Source of the DNA: Actinomadura syzygii
Lineage (GTDB): Bacteria > Actinomycetota > Actinomycetes > Streptosporangiales > Streptosporangiaceae
Direction of reading: 5' to 3'
Length of the DNA: 64,000 bases
Assembly (NCBI RefSeq): GCF_008085905.1
Contig: NZ_VSFF01000014.1
Location: 310,001-374,000 of the forward strand
Position numbers and translations under genes: made by a program. Each line of letters starts with the position of its first letter. Within the stretch, counting starts at the first letter, position 1. Of the stretch, positions 54,861 through 63,876 are shown piece after piece. The notes below the pieces were generated by a model. That model ran no database searches. It was not told where the DNA came from and saw only the letters and a program-made list of their open reading frames with translations.

Positions 54861-55835
54861 TCACGCGACGCGAACGCCTCGCGGCACCCGGTAAAGGGGC
54901 GTGCGGAGCCGGGCGGCGGTCAGCCGCAACGCCCCCGCGCCGAGCGCGAGGTCGAAGAGCAGACCGTACGGCCACACGCTGGCCCCGTCTGGCTCCCCAC
55001 TCGAGGAAATGTTATAGGGGCCCCTTCGGGCGTCACGGACCTCGCGGCTGATATCGCCGAGCGGGTCGGACTCCGGCGCCCGCTCGTACACCTGGTCGTC
55101 GACGACGATCCTGCGCTTCGGCAGCCGCGGCGCGGCGTCGGCGAGCACCACCACCGGGTTCGGGGCCAGCAGCCACCAGACCCGCTCGCTGTGGTCCACC
55201 GTGTCCTCGTAGGTGCCCGAGCGGCGGTGCTCGGCGGTGAGCGGAAGGCCGATCAAGAACAGCAGCGGCGTCCCGACGAGCAGCGCGAACACCGTCACGT
55301 ACGACAGCAGGACGGACGTCACGCTGCGCGCCACCAGCGCCGACCACGCCAGCGACACCGCGCACACCACGCCGATGAGCAGCGCCATCACCGCGAGGAC
55401 GACGGCCGCGCGGCCCGCCCCGACCGCGCCCTCCAGCACCGGCCACAGCACGCACGGCAGCGTCAGCAGCAGGGTGAGCAGGCCCGTCCCCCAGGCGGCG
55501 GCGAACTTGCCGAGCGCGATGTCGCCGGGCGTGAGCCGGGTGACCTGGAGAGCGGCGAGCGTCCCGCGCTCCCGGTCGCCGTTGATCGACTGGCCGCTCA
55601 GCGCCGGGGTGACGAGCAGCGTCAGCACCAGCACGCCGAGCAGGACGCCGCCGAACATCGGCACGCCCTCCGAGCCGAAGTCGGACGTCCCGCCCGCCTC
55701 CAGCGCGAACCGGAACAGCAGCCCGAGCCCGTTGACGATCACGAACCAGACGGCGAGCAGCGTCTTCCAGCGGCCGGTCCGCAGCCGCGTCCTGATCTCC
55801 TGCCGGGCCACCAGCCCGGCTCCGCGCGTGGTCAT
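54861..55835 (-). CDS. ABC-2 type transporter permease
   Basis: A 324-residue membrane protein with six to seven hydrophobic segments and the ABC-2 hallmark SINGDRERGTLAALQVTRLTPGDIALGK (split here over about 80-110). It follows its ATPase gene after 7 bp. Together they form an exporter; the substrate is unknown. The soluble loop around residues 205-265 is unusually large. Confidence 0.88.
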   Translation of the reverse strand: MTTRGAGLVARQEIRTRLRTGRWKTLLAVWFVIVNGLGLLFRFALEAGGTSDFGSEGVPMFGGVLLGVLVLTLLVTPALSGQSINGDRERGTLAALQVTRLTPGDIALGKFAAAWGTGLLTLLLTLPCVLWPVLEGAVGAGRAAVVLAVMALLIGVVCAVSLAWSALVARSVTSVLLSYVTVFALLVGTPLLFLIGLPLTAEHRRSGTYEDTVDHSERVWWLLAPNPVVVLADAAPRLPKRRIVVDDQVYERAPESDPLGDISREVRDARRGPYNISSSGEPDGASVWPYGLLFDLALGAGALRLTAARLRTPLYRVPRGVRVA

Positions 55836-55842
55836 CGCGGGG

Positions 55843-56928
55843 TCACCTCCGGCTCTCGGTCATCGCCAGGTACGCCGACTCCAGCGCGCTGCCCGCGGGC
55901 GCGAGCCCGCAGACCGGCACCTTCCGGGCGACCAGCTCGGCGAGCAGCCCGGCCGCCTCGGCCTCGGTGAGCGGGCCGACCTCGACGGTACCGGGCAGGT
56001 CGGCGGCGGGTTCGAGGCCCGTCCGGCCGTCCAGCGCGGCGGCGAGGGCGGCGGCCAGCCCGTCCGGGTCCAGGGAGCGGACCCGCCAGCGGGCGCGCGC
56101 CGCCGCGCCCGCGAGGTCCGCCATCGCATGGTCGCCGGCGGTGCGGCCCCGGTCGACCAGGACGACCCGGTCCGCGATCTCCTCCAGCTCGCTGAGGATG
56201 TGGCTCGACACGAGCACCGCGACGCCGTCCGCCGCGAGCGAGCGCAGCAGGTCGCGCAGCTCGATGCGGGACCTCGGGTCCAGGCCGGACGCGGGCTCGT
56301 CCAGCAGCAGGACGCGGGGCCGGTGCACGAGCGCCCGCGCCAGCCCGAGGCGCTGCTTCTGCCCGCGCGACAGCGCGTGGACGGGCTGGCCGAGCTTGTC
56401 CTCCAGGTGGACGAGGCTGAGCAGCGCCCGGATGCGGCGCGGCGCCTCGTCCTTCGGCAGCTCGTAGGCGTCGGCGAAGAACGCGAGGTACTCGTCGACG
56501 GTGAGCTGGTCGTAGACGCCGAACGTGTCGGGCATCCAGCCGAGGGCGTCGCGCGCCCGAGCCGGGTACATCAGCGCGTCGTGGCCCGCGATCCGCACCG
56601 TCCCGGAATCGGGTTTGAGCAGCGTCGCGAGGATCAGCAGCAGCGTCGTCTTGCCCGCGCCGTTCGGCCCGACCAGGGCCGTGACCTGCCCGTACGGGAC
56701 GGTGATGTCGAGCCCGCCGAGCGCCTGCACCGGGCCGAAGCTCCGCGTCACCCCGTACGCCTCGACCCCGAACTCCCCGCCTGCGGCCCAGTCATCTCCC
56801 GCCGATGCGTCTCCTGCCCGGCCGTCGACCGCCCCGGGAACTCCCACTTGGGCATCTCCCGCCCGGCCGTCTCCCGCTCGGCCGTCTCCCGCTCGGCCGT
56901 CCGCCGCCCAGCCGTCGTCTCCCGCCAC
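55843..56928 (-). CDS. ABC transporter ATPase with DGRAG-repeat N-terminus
   Basis: A 361-residue ATPase. Walker A is GPNGAGKTTLL, the Q-loop region GWMPDTFGVYDQLT, the signature LSRGQKQRLGLARAL, and Walker B RVLLLDEPASGLDP. The first 58 residues before the fold are low-complexity with four DGRAG units, encoded in part by 15-bp tandem repeats. The GTG at 56928 has GGGAGG upstream, so this extension is probably translated. It is the partner of the permease at 54861. Confidence 0.88.
   Translation of the reverse strand: MAGDDGWAADGRAGDGRAGDGRAGDAQVGVPGAVDGRAGDASAGDDWAAGGEFGVEAYGVTRSFGPVQALGGLDITVPYGQVTALVGPNGAGKTTLLLILATLLKPDSGTVRIAGHDALMYPARARDALGWMPDTFGVYDQLTVDEYLAFFADAYELPKDEAPRRIRALLSLVHLEDKLGQPVHALSRGQKQRLGLARALVHRPRVLLLDEPASGLDPRSRIELRDLLRSLAADGVAVLVSSHILSELEEIADRVVLVDRGRTAGDHAMADLAGAAARARWRVRSLDPDGLAAALAAALDGRTGLEPAADLPGTVEVGPLTEAEAAGLLAELVARKVPVCGLAPAGSALESAYLAMTESRR
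56856..56900. repeat. 15-bp tandem repeats in the ABC ATPase gene
   Basis: Three contiguous units, CTCCCGCCCGGCCGT then CTCCCGCTCGGCCGT twice, encode DGRAG on the minus strand. Further degenerate units flank them. Confidence 0.85.
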
Positions 56929-57092
56929 GCCGCCTCCCGGGACCCGTTCCGATCTTCATCGGACGATTCCGGCGGGCGGAAAGTTCCGGGGTTATCCACA
57001 TTCCCGGGTTCGGGTTCACGGGCTGAGCTGGGGGGTTGACGATGGAGGTAGCGGGTCCGCCCCCGGGCGGGAGGGGCCTGTTTTCAGGGGGG

Positions 57093-58937
57093 CTACTCGA
57101 CTGTTACCGACTTTGCCAGGTTGCGTGGTTGGTCCACGTCGTGGCCCTTCGCGGTGGCCAGCTCGCACGCGAACACCTGCAGCGGGACGGTCGTCACCAG
57201 CGGTTGCAGCAGCGTCGGCACCGCCGGGACGCTGATCAGCGTGTCCGCGTACGGGCCGACCGACTCGTCGCCCTCCTCGGCGATCACGATCGTCCGCGCG
57301 CCGCGCGCCCGGATCTCCTGGATGTTCGACACGATCTTGTCGTGCAGCACGGCCCGCGCCCGCGGCGGGACGACCACCACGACCGGCAGGTCCTTCTCGA
57401 TCAGCGCGATCGGGCCGTGCTTCAGCTCCCCGGCCGCGAAGCCCTCGGCGTGCATGTACGCCAGCTCCTTGAGCTTCAGCGCGCCCTCCAGCGCGACCGG
57501 GAACCCGACGTGCCGGCCGAGGAACAGCACGCACCGCTCGCCCGCGAGCGACCGCGCCAGCTCCCGGACGGGCTCCATCGTCTCCAGGACCTTCTCCACC
57601 TTCTCCGGCATCCGCTCCAGGAGCTGCACCATGGCGAAGACCTCGTCGCCCCACTTGGTGCCGCGCACCTGCGCGATGTAGAGGGCGATGAGGTAGACGG
57701 CGACCAGCTGGGTCAGGAACGCCTTCGTGGACGCGACCGCGATCTCCGGCCCGGCGTGCGTGTACAGGACGCCGTCGCACTCGCGCGGCAGCGTCGACCC
57801 GTTCACGTTGCAGATGCCGAGCAGCTTGGCCTTCTGCTCGCGGGCGTGCCGGACGGCCATCAGCGCGTCCATCGTCTCGCCCGACTGGGAGATCGCGATG
57901 ACCAGCGTCGTCGGGGACAGGATCGAGTCGCGGTAGCGGAACTCGCTCGCCAGCTCCACCTCGCAGGGCAGCCCGGCCCAGTGCTCGATCGCGTACTTGG
58001 CGATCAGCCCGGCGTGGTAGGACGTCCCGCAGGCCACCACGATGATCTTGTCGACCTCGCGCAGCTCGCGGTCGGACATGCGCATCTCGTCCAGCCGGAG
58101 GCGGCCGTCCGAGCCGATCCGGCCGAGCAGGGTGTCGGCGACCGCGCGCGGCTGCTCCGCGATCTCCTTGAGCATGAAGTAGTCGTAGCCGCCTTTTTCC
58201 GCGGCGGAGACGTCCCAGTCGACGTGGTACTCCTGCACCTCGGCGGGACGTCCCTCGAAGTCGGTGACCTGCACGCCGCCCGCGCGCAGCTCGACGACCT
58301 GGTCCTGGCCGAGCTCGATCGCGTCGCGAGTGTGCGCGATGAACGCCGAGACGTCGCTGGCGAGGAAGTTCTCGCCGTCCCCGACGCCGACGACGAGCGG
58401 CGAGTTGCGGCGCGCGCCGACCACGACGTCCGGGTCGCCGGTGTGCACCGCGACCAGCGTGAACGCGCCCTCCAGCCGGCGGCAGACGCGGCGCAGCGCC
58501 TCGGCGAGGCCGCCGCCCGCCTTCAGCTCGTCCTCCAGCAGGTGCGCGACGGCCTCGGTGTCGGTGTCGGAGGCGAGCCCGTGCCCGGCCTCCTCCAGCT
58601 CGGCGCGCAGCTCGGCGAAGTTCTCGATGATCCCGTTGTGGATCACCGCGACGGAGCCGGTGCAGTCGACGTGCGGGTGCGCGTTGCGGTCGTTCGGCGG
58701 GCCGTGCGTCGCCCACCGGGTGTGGCCCATGCCGAGCGTCCCGGCGGGCGGCGGCTCCTCCTCCAGCGCGGCACGCAGGTTGCCGAGCTTGCCCGCGCGC
58801 TTCGCCGTCGCCAGCTTCCCGTCGGCCAGCACGGCCACCCCGGCCGAGTCGTAGCCGCGGTACTCAAGCCGCGCCAGACCCTCGACGACCACGTCAAGCG
58901 CCGGCTTCGCACCTACGTACCCCACGATTCCGCACAT
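57093..58937 (-). CDS. glmS: Glucosamine-fructose-6-phosphate aminotransferase GlmS
   Basis: A 614-residue enzyme. The N-terminal nucleophile is Cys2 after Met (MCGIVGYVG), starting the glutaminase domain (HTRWATHG, NGIIENF). Two SIS isomerase domains follow (ACGTSYHAGL, ISQSGETMDALMAV; LGRHVGFPVALEGALKLKE), ending QPRNLAKSVTVE. It makes glucosamine-6-phosphate for peptidoglycan. The start is fixed by the catalytic cysteine. It is divergent from coaA with a 122-bp spacer. No glmS-ribozyme-like sequence is seen upstream. Confidence 0.98.
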   Translation of the reverse strand: MCGIVGYVGAKPALDVVVEGLARLEYRGYDSAGVAVLADGKLATAKRAGKLGNLRAALEEEPPPAGTLGMGHTRWATHGPPNDRNAHPHVDCTGSVAVIHNGIIENFAELRAELEEAGHGLASDTDTEAVAHLLEDELKAGGGLAEALRRVCRRLEGAFTLVAVHTGDPDVVVGARRNSPLVVGVGDGENFLASDVSAFIAHTRDAIELGQDQVVELRAGGVQVTDFEGRPAEVQEYHVDWDVSAAEKGGYDYFMLKEIAEQPRAVADTLLGRIGSDGRLRLDEMRMSDRELREVDKIIVVACGTSYHAGLIAKYAIEHWAGLPCEVELASEFRYRDSILSPTTLVIAISQSGETMDALMAVRHAREQKAKLLGICNVNGSTLPRECDGVLYTHAGPEIAVASTKAFLTQLVAVYLIALYIAQVRGTKWGDEVFAMVQLLERMPEKVEKVLETMEPVRELARSLAGERCVLFLGRHVGFPVALEGALKLKELAYMHAEGFAAGELKHGPIALIEKDLPVVVVVPPRARAVLHDKIVSNIQEIRARGARTIVIAEEGDESVGPYADTLISVPAVPTLLQPLVTTVPLQVFACELATAKGHDVDQPRNLAKSVTVE

Positions 58938-59059
58938 GCCGGCAACTCTATTCGGTGTCTTGTCCAGGGCCCACCCGCAAGGGACGTAGCCGGATGGCCC
59001 GCAGATGGACGGGAGGTTAAAACCCCGTGACCGGCCGGACACCCCGTTACTGTCAGGGC

Positions 59060-60001
59060 ATGACGAGCGGATGGGACAGCGTCCCGAGCCCCTACGTGGA
59101 GCTCTCGCGTGAGGCGTGGCGGGGGCTGCGCGAGAACACGCCGCTCCCGCTCACCCCCGGTGAGCTGGACGCACTGCGCGGCCTGCGCGACCCGATCGAC
59201 ATCATCGAGGTCGAAGAGGTCTACCTGCCGCTGTCGCGGCTGCTGAACCTCTTCTTCCTCTCCGACGGACGCCTGCGCGACACCGTCAGCGACTTCCTCG
59301 GCGGCGAGGTGCGCCCCACCCCGTTCATCATCGGGGTCGCGGGCAGCGTCGCGGTCGGCAAGTCGACGACGTCCCGGCTGCTGCGGACGCTGCTCGCCCG
59401 CTGGCCCGAGCACCCGTCCGTGGAGCTCGTGACCACCGACAGCTTCCTTTACCCGAACTCCGTGCTGTCCGAGCGCGGCATCCTCGACCGGAAGGGCTTC
59501 CCCGAGTCCTACGACCGGCGGGCGCTGGTCCGGTTCGTGTCGTCGATCAAGTCGGGGGCGGAGCACGCGCGGATCCCGGTGTACTCGCACCTGGAGTACG
59601 ACATCGTCCCGGGCGCGGAGCAGACCGTCGCCCGGCCGGACATCCTGATCGTGGAAGGGCTGAACGTGCTCCAGGCGCCGCCGCCCGGGACGCTCGGCGT
59701 GTCCGACTTCTTCGACTTCTCGATCTACGTGGACGCGCGGGTCGAGGACATCCGGCAGTGGTACGTCGACCGGCTGTTCGCCCTGCGCCGCACCGCGTTC
59801 ACCGACCCGCGCTCCTACTTCCACAAGTACGCGAACGAGCTGGACGAGGACGAGACCGCCGCGTTCGCCCACGGCGTGTGGCGGGACGTCAACGAGATCA
59901 ACCTGGTGTCCAACATCCTGCCGACGCGGGCGCGGGCGACGCTCGTCCTGCACAAGGACCGCGAGCACGCCGTCCAGCGCGTCCGGCTCCGCCGCATCTG
60001 A
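59060..60001 (+). CDS. coaA: Type I pantothenate kinase
   Basis: A 313-residue kinase. The P-loop is GVAGSVAVGKSTTSR, preceded by PYVELSREAWRGLRE and followed by TTDSFLYPN and GFPESYDRRALV, the CoaA signature. It phosphorylates pantothenate, the first step of CoA synthesis. I start at the ATG at 59060 (MTSGWDSVPSPYVELS); AGGG lies close to it. It is divergent from glmS. Confidence 0.97.
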   Translation: MTSGWDSVPSPYVELSREAWRGLRENTPLPLTPGELDALRGLRDPIDIIEVEEVYLPLSRLLNLFFLSDGRLRDTVSDFLGGEVRPTPFIIGVAGSVAVGKSTTSRLLRTLLARWPEHPSVELVTTDSFLYPNSVLSERGILDRKGFPESYDRRALVRFVSSIKSGAEHARIPVYSHLEYDIVPGAEQTVARPDILIVEGLNVLQAPPPGTLGVSDFFDFSIYVDARVEDIRQWYVDRLFALRRTAFTDPRSYFHKYANELDEDETAAFAHGVWRDVNEINLVSNILPTRARATLVLHKDREHAVQRVRLRRI

Positions 60002-60180
60002 CCTCGCGCTACTTCTGGCCTGGGAAAAGCCCTACCCGCTCTTTGCCCTAGCGGCACGCCCATCGGGCAGTACGGCGGTGCTCGGCGGCCGGCGGGTCCC
60101 GCGGCCCGGCATCGGCCCCGCCCGCGACGGCGGCTCCCTCGTCATGACGGCCGAGGACGTGACGAGCCTGCTCGGCGTAG

Positions 60181-61092
60181 TTATCCGGCGTAGGGGGCGA
60201 GGCTTCGGATGTCGTCGTGGCCGGAGAGGTCCATGAGCATCGCCGCCGTCCAGCCGTCCTCGCCCAGGTGGGTGAGTCGTGAGTGGCGCAGTTGCTGGAG
60301 GGTGCAGCCTCGTCCGTCCGGGTCGAGGTCGCGCGTCGCCCGCTTGAACAGGTACGCGGCGCGCTCGTAGGAGAGGCGGGCGCGGCCCGTCACCGGGCAC
60401 AGGTCGGCGGGATCCGGCATGCGGGCGGGCGCGGGGCGCCGCGCGGTGAGGAACAGCGGCCCGCGCGGACGGCCCGCCGCCAGCTCGGTCAGCCGGCGGG
60501 TGGTGCCGGGCTGCCAGCGCACCCAGCGGAGTACGCCGTCCTTGGTGGCGCGGGCGCGGTTCGCGGCCAGGTCGAGATCGTCGACGTCGAGCGACAGCAC
60601 CCGGTCGGCGCCCGCCGCCGACTCGTACAGGACCCGCCAGAGCGTCCGGTCGCGCGGCGGGACGTCGGGCCGCTCCAGCAGCGCGGCGACGTGCCGCCGG
60701 TCGAGGACGCGGGCCCGGCCGCGCGGCTCGGGACGCCGCTCGATGCGGGCGGCCGGGTCGCCGAGGTCCCAGCCGCGCCGCGCGGCCCAGGTCGTGAAGG
60801 AGCGGAGCGCGGCGCGGTGCCGGTTCCAGGTCCGGGCGGCGGCGCCGTCCCACGCCGCGGGGAACGCGGCGGCGACGCGGTCGGCCGTCATCCGGCGGAG
60901 CGGCGTGCCGTCGCCGAACTCGCGGCGCAGCCACCGCATGGTCTGCGCGTAGGTCCGCAGGGTGTCGGGGTCGAGGTCGCGGCGGCGCAGGAACCGCTCC
61001 GCCGCCCCCTCCACCGAGACACCCGCCTCCACCGAGGCGCCCGCGGGCGCGGGGACGCCCGTGGGCGTGCTCGTTTCCGCCGTCGGGCGCAC
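60181..61092 (-). CDS. Tyrosine recombinase-like protein with altered catalytic residues
   Basis: A 303-residue integrase-family protein. An N-terminal SAM-like domain (LRRRDLDPDTLRTYAQTMRWLRREFG in parts) precedes a catalytic domain (VLDRRHVAALLERPD, YESAAGADRVLSLDVDDLDL, CPVTGRARLSYERAAYLF). Related actinobacterial integrases have YETAARAEE; here Gly replaces the first arginine. They have LHQLRHS; here it is LQQLRHS, so a histidine is lost. The protein stops at LAPYAG, just after the expected tyrosine. It may be inactive or a relic. The GTG at 61092 has GGAGGT upstream. Confidence 0.7.
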   Translation of the reverse strand: MRPTAETSTPTGVPAPAGASVEAGVSVEGAAERFLRRRDLDPDTLRTYAQTMRWLRREFGDGTPLRRMTADRVAAAFPAAWDGAAARTWNRHRAALRSFTTWAARRGWDLGDPAARIERRPEPRGRARVLDRRHVAALLERPDVPPRDRTLWRVLYESAAGADRVLSLDVDDLDLAANRARATKDGVLRWVRWQPGTTRRLTELAAGRPRGPLFLTARRPAPARMPDPADLCPVTGRARLSYERAAYLFKRATRDLDPDGRGCTLQQLRHSRLTHLGEDGWTAAMLMDLSGHDDIRSLAPYAG

Positions 61093-61521
61093 CGCTCCCA
61101 CCTCCGGGTCGTGACGAAAAGGGACCTCGCCGATAAAGCCCGCACGGGCGGCCGAGGTCACCGCCGTGAAAGCGTGCCCGGCCCCTCGCCGAAGGAAACC
61201 TCGAACACCGGGAAATGGCTGCGGCGACACATCGCGGCCCCGTCCCCGGACATTTTGCGGCGGCTTACGACAGGGAATTGAATATTCCCTGTCACATCAT
61301 CCCGGAGTCGGCCCGGCCGGAACCGCCATGGCCATTACTTTACCGTCCCCTGGTTCTCCGCGACGGAATCCACTGCGTACGGTGAGGACCGGCTGAAAGG
61401 CCCGGCGCAATTCGCGGAGCACGCAATAACGCATGGAATAACCGCGCCTGCGCCCGCGCGGACGATCACCTGAGACGCCACAAAGGCGCTCTGTCGCCGC
61501 GCTCACCAGAAAGGCGAACTG
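61093..61521. other. 429-bp divergent intergenic region with a palindromic operator
   Basis: It separates the integrase-like gene from the RhiA-like cassette. It holds a perfect palindrome at 61269-61293 and an AT-rich part before 61522. I see no gene in it. Confidence 0.6.
61269..61293. promoter_or_regulatory. Perfect 10-bp inverted repeat, likely operator
   Basis: GACAGGGAAT, five bases (TGAAT), then ATTCCCTGTC. The AT-rich centre and symmetry are typical of a repressor or activator site. It lies 229 bases before the RhiA-like gene and 177 bases before the integrase-like gene. No matching regulator is adjacent. Confidence 0.6.
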
Positions 61522-62190
61522 ATGGCCACCTACAGTCTGACCGTCGTCAACGACTCCGAGCTGGCGGAGGGCAGCCCGGCGTTCTCGGTCGTGGCGGAAC
61601 TGCCCGAGGCCAGGGCCGGCGGCGCCCTCAGCACCGCGTGGCTCACCCAGGTGATCCACCCGGGCAACCGGTACACCTTCACCTGGGACGTCACCTGGGG
61701 TTTCGCGTGGTCGGCGAGCGGCGTCGCCAAGGACTACCAGTGGCGCGCGAACGGCGGCATCCCCGCCGACCCGACCTCGTCGTCCCTGTGCGCGGCCACC
61801 TTCGACTACACCAACGGCGACTTCGAGCTCTCGTACGCGACCCACACGCCCGCGCCGAACCACGACCAGCTCTACGTCGACAGCACGCGGGCGGTCCCGA
61901 AGCCGAGCGTCCAGCCGAGCTCGCTCGGGATCACCCTGAACGGGCTGCCCGCCTGCGTCGTCGACGCGGGCCCGAACCTGCAGTACATCGCGACCCTGCA
62001 CCCCACCTACTACATCGTCGCGGGGAGCCTCAAGCAGAGCCAGATGGTCGACGTGGCCACGCTCACGCAGACCGAGGTCCTGTCGTACGCGACGGGCGTC
62101 GCCGACCTGACCGCCGTCCTGGACGACGAGAACAACTGGCACGTCACGCGCAGCACCGAGGCCGACCTCGCCGCGGTGATGCGGCCGTGA
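61522..62190 (+). CDS. RhiA-like protein
   Basis: A 222-residue soluble protein without a signal peptide. Its order of motifs resembles RhiA, the rhizosphere-expressed protein of Rhizobium: a start like MATYSLTVVNDS, then TAWLTQVIHPGNRYTFTWDV, WSASGV, IPADPTSS, LGITLNGLPACVV, GPNLQYIATLHPTYYIVAG and VDVATLTQ. This is from recall of the family and should be searched. AAAGG lies near the ATG. It is first of three genes on the + strand. RhiA's biochemical function is unknown. Confidence 0.65.
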   Translation: MATYSLTVVNDSELAEGSPAFSVVAELPEARAGGALSTAWLTQVIHPGNRYTFTWDVTWGFAWSASGVAKDYQWRANGGIPADPTSSSLCAATFDYTNGDFELSYATHTPAPNHDQLYVDSTRAVPKPSVQPSSLGITLNGLPACVVDAGPNLQYIATLHPTYYIVAGSLKQSQMVDVATLTQTEVLSYATGVADLTAVLDDENNWHVTRSTEADLAAVMRP

Positions 62191-62299
62191 CCGCGTCCGG
62201 CGGGCACTGACCGGCACTGACCGGGCGGCGTCCCCGCGCGGCCGCGCGCGGGGACGCACGCTCCCCCAGCACGAGCTCACCCTGAAAAGGAGAAACGCG

Positions 62300-62704
62300 A
62301 TGGTGCAGTTGTTGCAAGGCAGGCCGCACACGCTCGACCGGACGAACCGGGCCGTCCGGCGGCAGATCAACGACCAGGCCACGGACATCGAATTCGCGGA
62401 CCTGTGGCGGGACGGCGGAAACGTGATCCCGCCGACCGGACGCAATCCGGTCCGCATAGACAACCAGGGGACCGGTTTCGACGTCGTCGACAACGTCGGC
62501 ACGAATTATGGGCGCGGACGGCAACTGGCCGCCAAGGGCGGAAACGCGACCTACGCCGTGGTCTGCGTCGCGGACAGCTTGAATTCCGGCGACCAGGACG
62601 ACGAGCCGCACCGGAAGGCCGACTCAGTGACCGCCGCCGTGCAGAACGCGTTGAGGCTGAGCGCGAGCAGCGATCCCGGTTGCGTCTACATCATCGTCCC
62701 GTAG
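62300..62704 (+). CDS. Unknown 134-residue protein in the RhiA-like cassette
   Basis: I do not recognise this protein. It is charged and soluble, beginning MVQLLQGRPHTLDRTNRAV and ending GCVYIIVP. A Gly/Asn-rich middle (DNQGTGFDVVDNVGTNYGRG) may be a loop. AAGGAG precedes the ATG. The 109-bp and 35-bp gaps to its neighbours and a shared strand suggest one transcript. Confidence 0.75.
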   Translation: MVQLLQGRPHTLDRTNRAVRRQINDQATDIEFADLWRDGGNVIPPTGRNPVRIDNQGTGFDVVDNVGTNYGRGRQLAAKGGNATYAVVCVADSLNSGDQDDEPHRKADSVTAAVQNALRLSASSDPGCVYIIVP

Positions 62705-62739
62705 CCCGGGATCCCATTTTTTGAGAAAGGCACTGAATC

Positions 62740-63876
62740 ATGAGTAATAGCAGTTCGGGCGGCCGTGGCTTCATCCCTCCGCCGGAGGGCATGCGCATGG
62801 ATTTCGCGGCTGAGGACCCGAGGGTGTACTTCCAGCCGCCGCCGGGGGCCGCGTCGGGGGCCGCCGCCGTCTCCGGCGCCGTCCTGGACGTCCGCGACGA
62901 GATCGGCGCGGCCATCCGGAGCGGCGTCCAGGACCGGGCCGCGTCCGGGTACGCGCTGCCCGGCGAGGGGGCAGGCGCCGGGAATGTGCAGGGCGTGGCG
63001 ATCGGGCTGGGCGACCCGCACCACGGCGGGACGCCCGGCGAGCCGATCCTCACCGTGTACGTCGCGGAGCCGGCGTCGCCCGACCGGGTGCGGACGGCGG
63101 TCGTGGACGACATGGGCGTCCGCGCCGCCGCCGACGTGCCGATGCGGGTCGTCGCGGGCGGGGTCGTGGACGCGCTGTCCAACCGGGCGCTCGTCCGTCC
63201 GGCGCCGGGCGGGTTCTCGGCCGCGCATCCCGCGGTCCCGGACGGCACCCTCGGCTGCCTCGCCACCGGCAGGGAGCAGCCGCGCGACGACATGCTCCTC
63301 GCCCTCAGCAACAACCACGTGTTCGCCGACTCGAACCGCGCCGCGGCCGGGGACTGCGTCTGCCAGCCCGCGCCCGCCGACGGCGGGACGTGCCCCGCCG
63401 ACCAGATCGCCGCCCTGGAGAGCTTCGTGCCGATCGACTTCGCGGGCGGCACGAACCTCGTGGACTGCGCCACGGCCTGGTGCTGGCCCGACCGGGTGAC
63501 GCCCGAGCTCGGCGTCCAGACCGCGGAGGGCGTCCGGCGGTTCCGCATCGGCTCGGAGATCGAGACGCCCGCGCTCGGCATGATCGTGGGCAAGACGGGC
63601 CGGACGACGCAGCTCACCCGGGGCATCGTCACGGGCGTCCGCTGGTCCGGCGTGGTCAGCTACGGGACCGCCGGGCAGGCGTTCTTCGCCGACCAGGTGG
63701 TCGTCGAGCCGCTCGGGGACGGCCCGTTCAGCGCCGGCGGCGACTCCGGCTCCTGCGTCTGGACGTGGCAGGACAGGGAGCCCGTCGGCCTGCTGTTCGC
63801 CGGTACGCCGGCCTTCTCGCTGGCGAACCCGATGAGCCTGGTCGCCTACGCGCTGGACATCGACCTCTTCACCTGA
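62740..63876 (+). CDS. Trypsin-fold serine protease-like protein
   Basis: A 378-residue protein with a chymotrypsin-type catalytic triad: His193 in LSNNHVFAD, Asp242 in NLVDCATAW and Ser336 in GGDSGSC. The segment VGKTGRTTQLTRGIVTG and VVVEPLGDGPFSAGGDSG resemble NAL1-like and bacterial trypsin-like families. There is no signal peptide; the first 40 residues are Gly/Ala/Pro-rich. AAAGG lies nine bases before the ATG. It is the last gene of the cassette. The substrate is unknown; the two preceding products are candidates. Confidence 0.85.
   Translation: MSNSSSGGRGFIPPPEGMRMDFAAEDPRVYFQPPPGAASGAAAVSGAVLDVRDEIGAAIRSGVQDRAASGYALPGEGAGAGNVQGVAIGLGDPHHGGTPGEPILTVYVAEPASPDRVRTAVVDDMGVRAAADVPMRVVAGGVVDALSNRALVRPAPGGFSAAHPAVPDGTLGCLATGREQPRDDMLLALSNNHVFADSNRAAAGDCVCQPAPADGGTCPADQIAALESFVPIDFAGGTNLVDCATAWCWPDRVTPELGVQTAEGVRRFRIGSEIETPALGMIVGKTGRTTQLTRGIVTGVRWSGVVSYGTAGQAFFADQVVVEPLGDGPFSAGGDSGSCVWTWQDREPVGLLFAGTPAFSLANPMSLVAYALDIDLFT

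Noticed and set aside
60002..60180. Possible gene remnant between coaA and the integrase-like gene
   Set aside because: A short + strand reading (LVMTAEDVTSLLG) looks protein-like, but it is too short and matches nothing I recognise.
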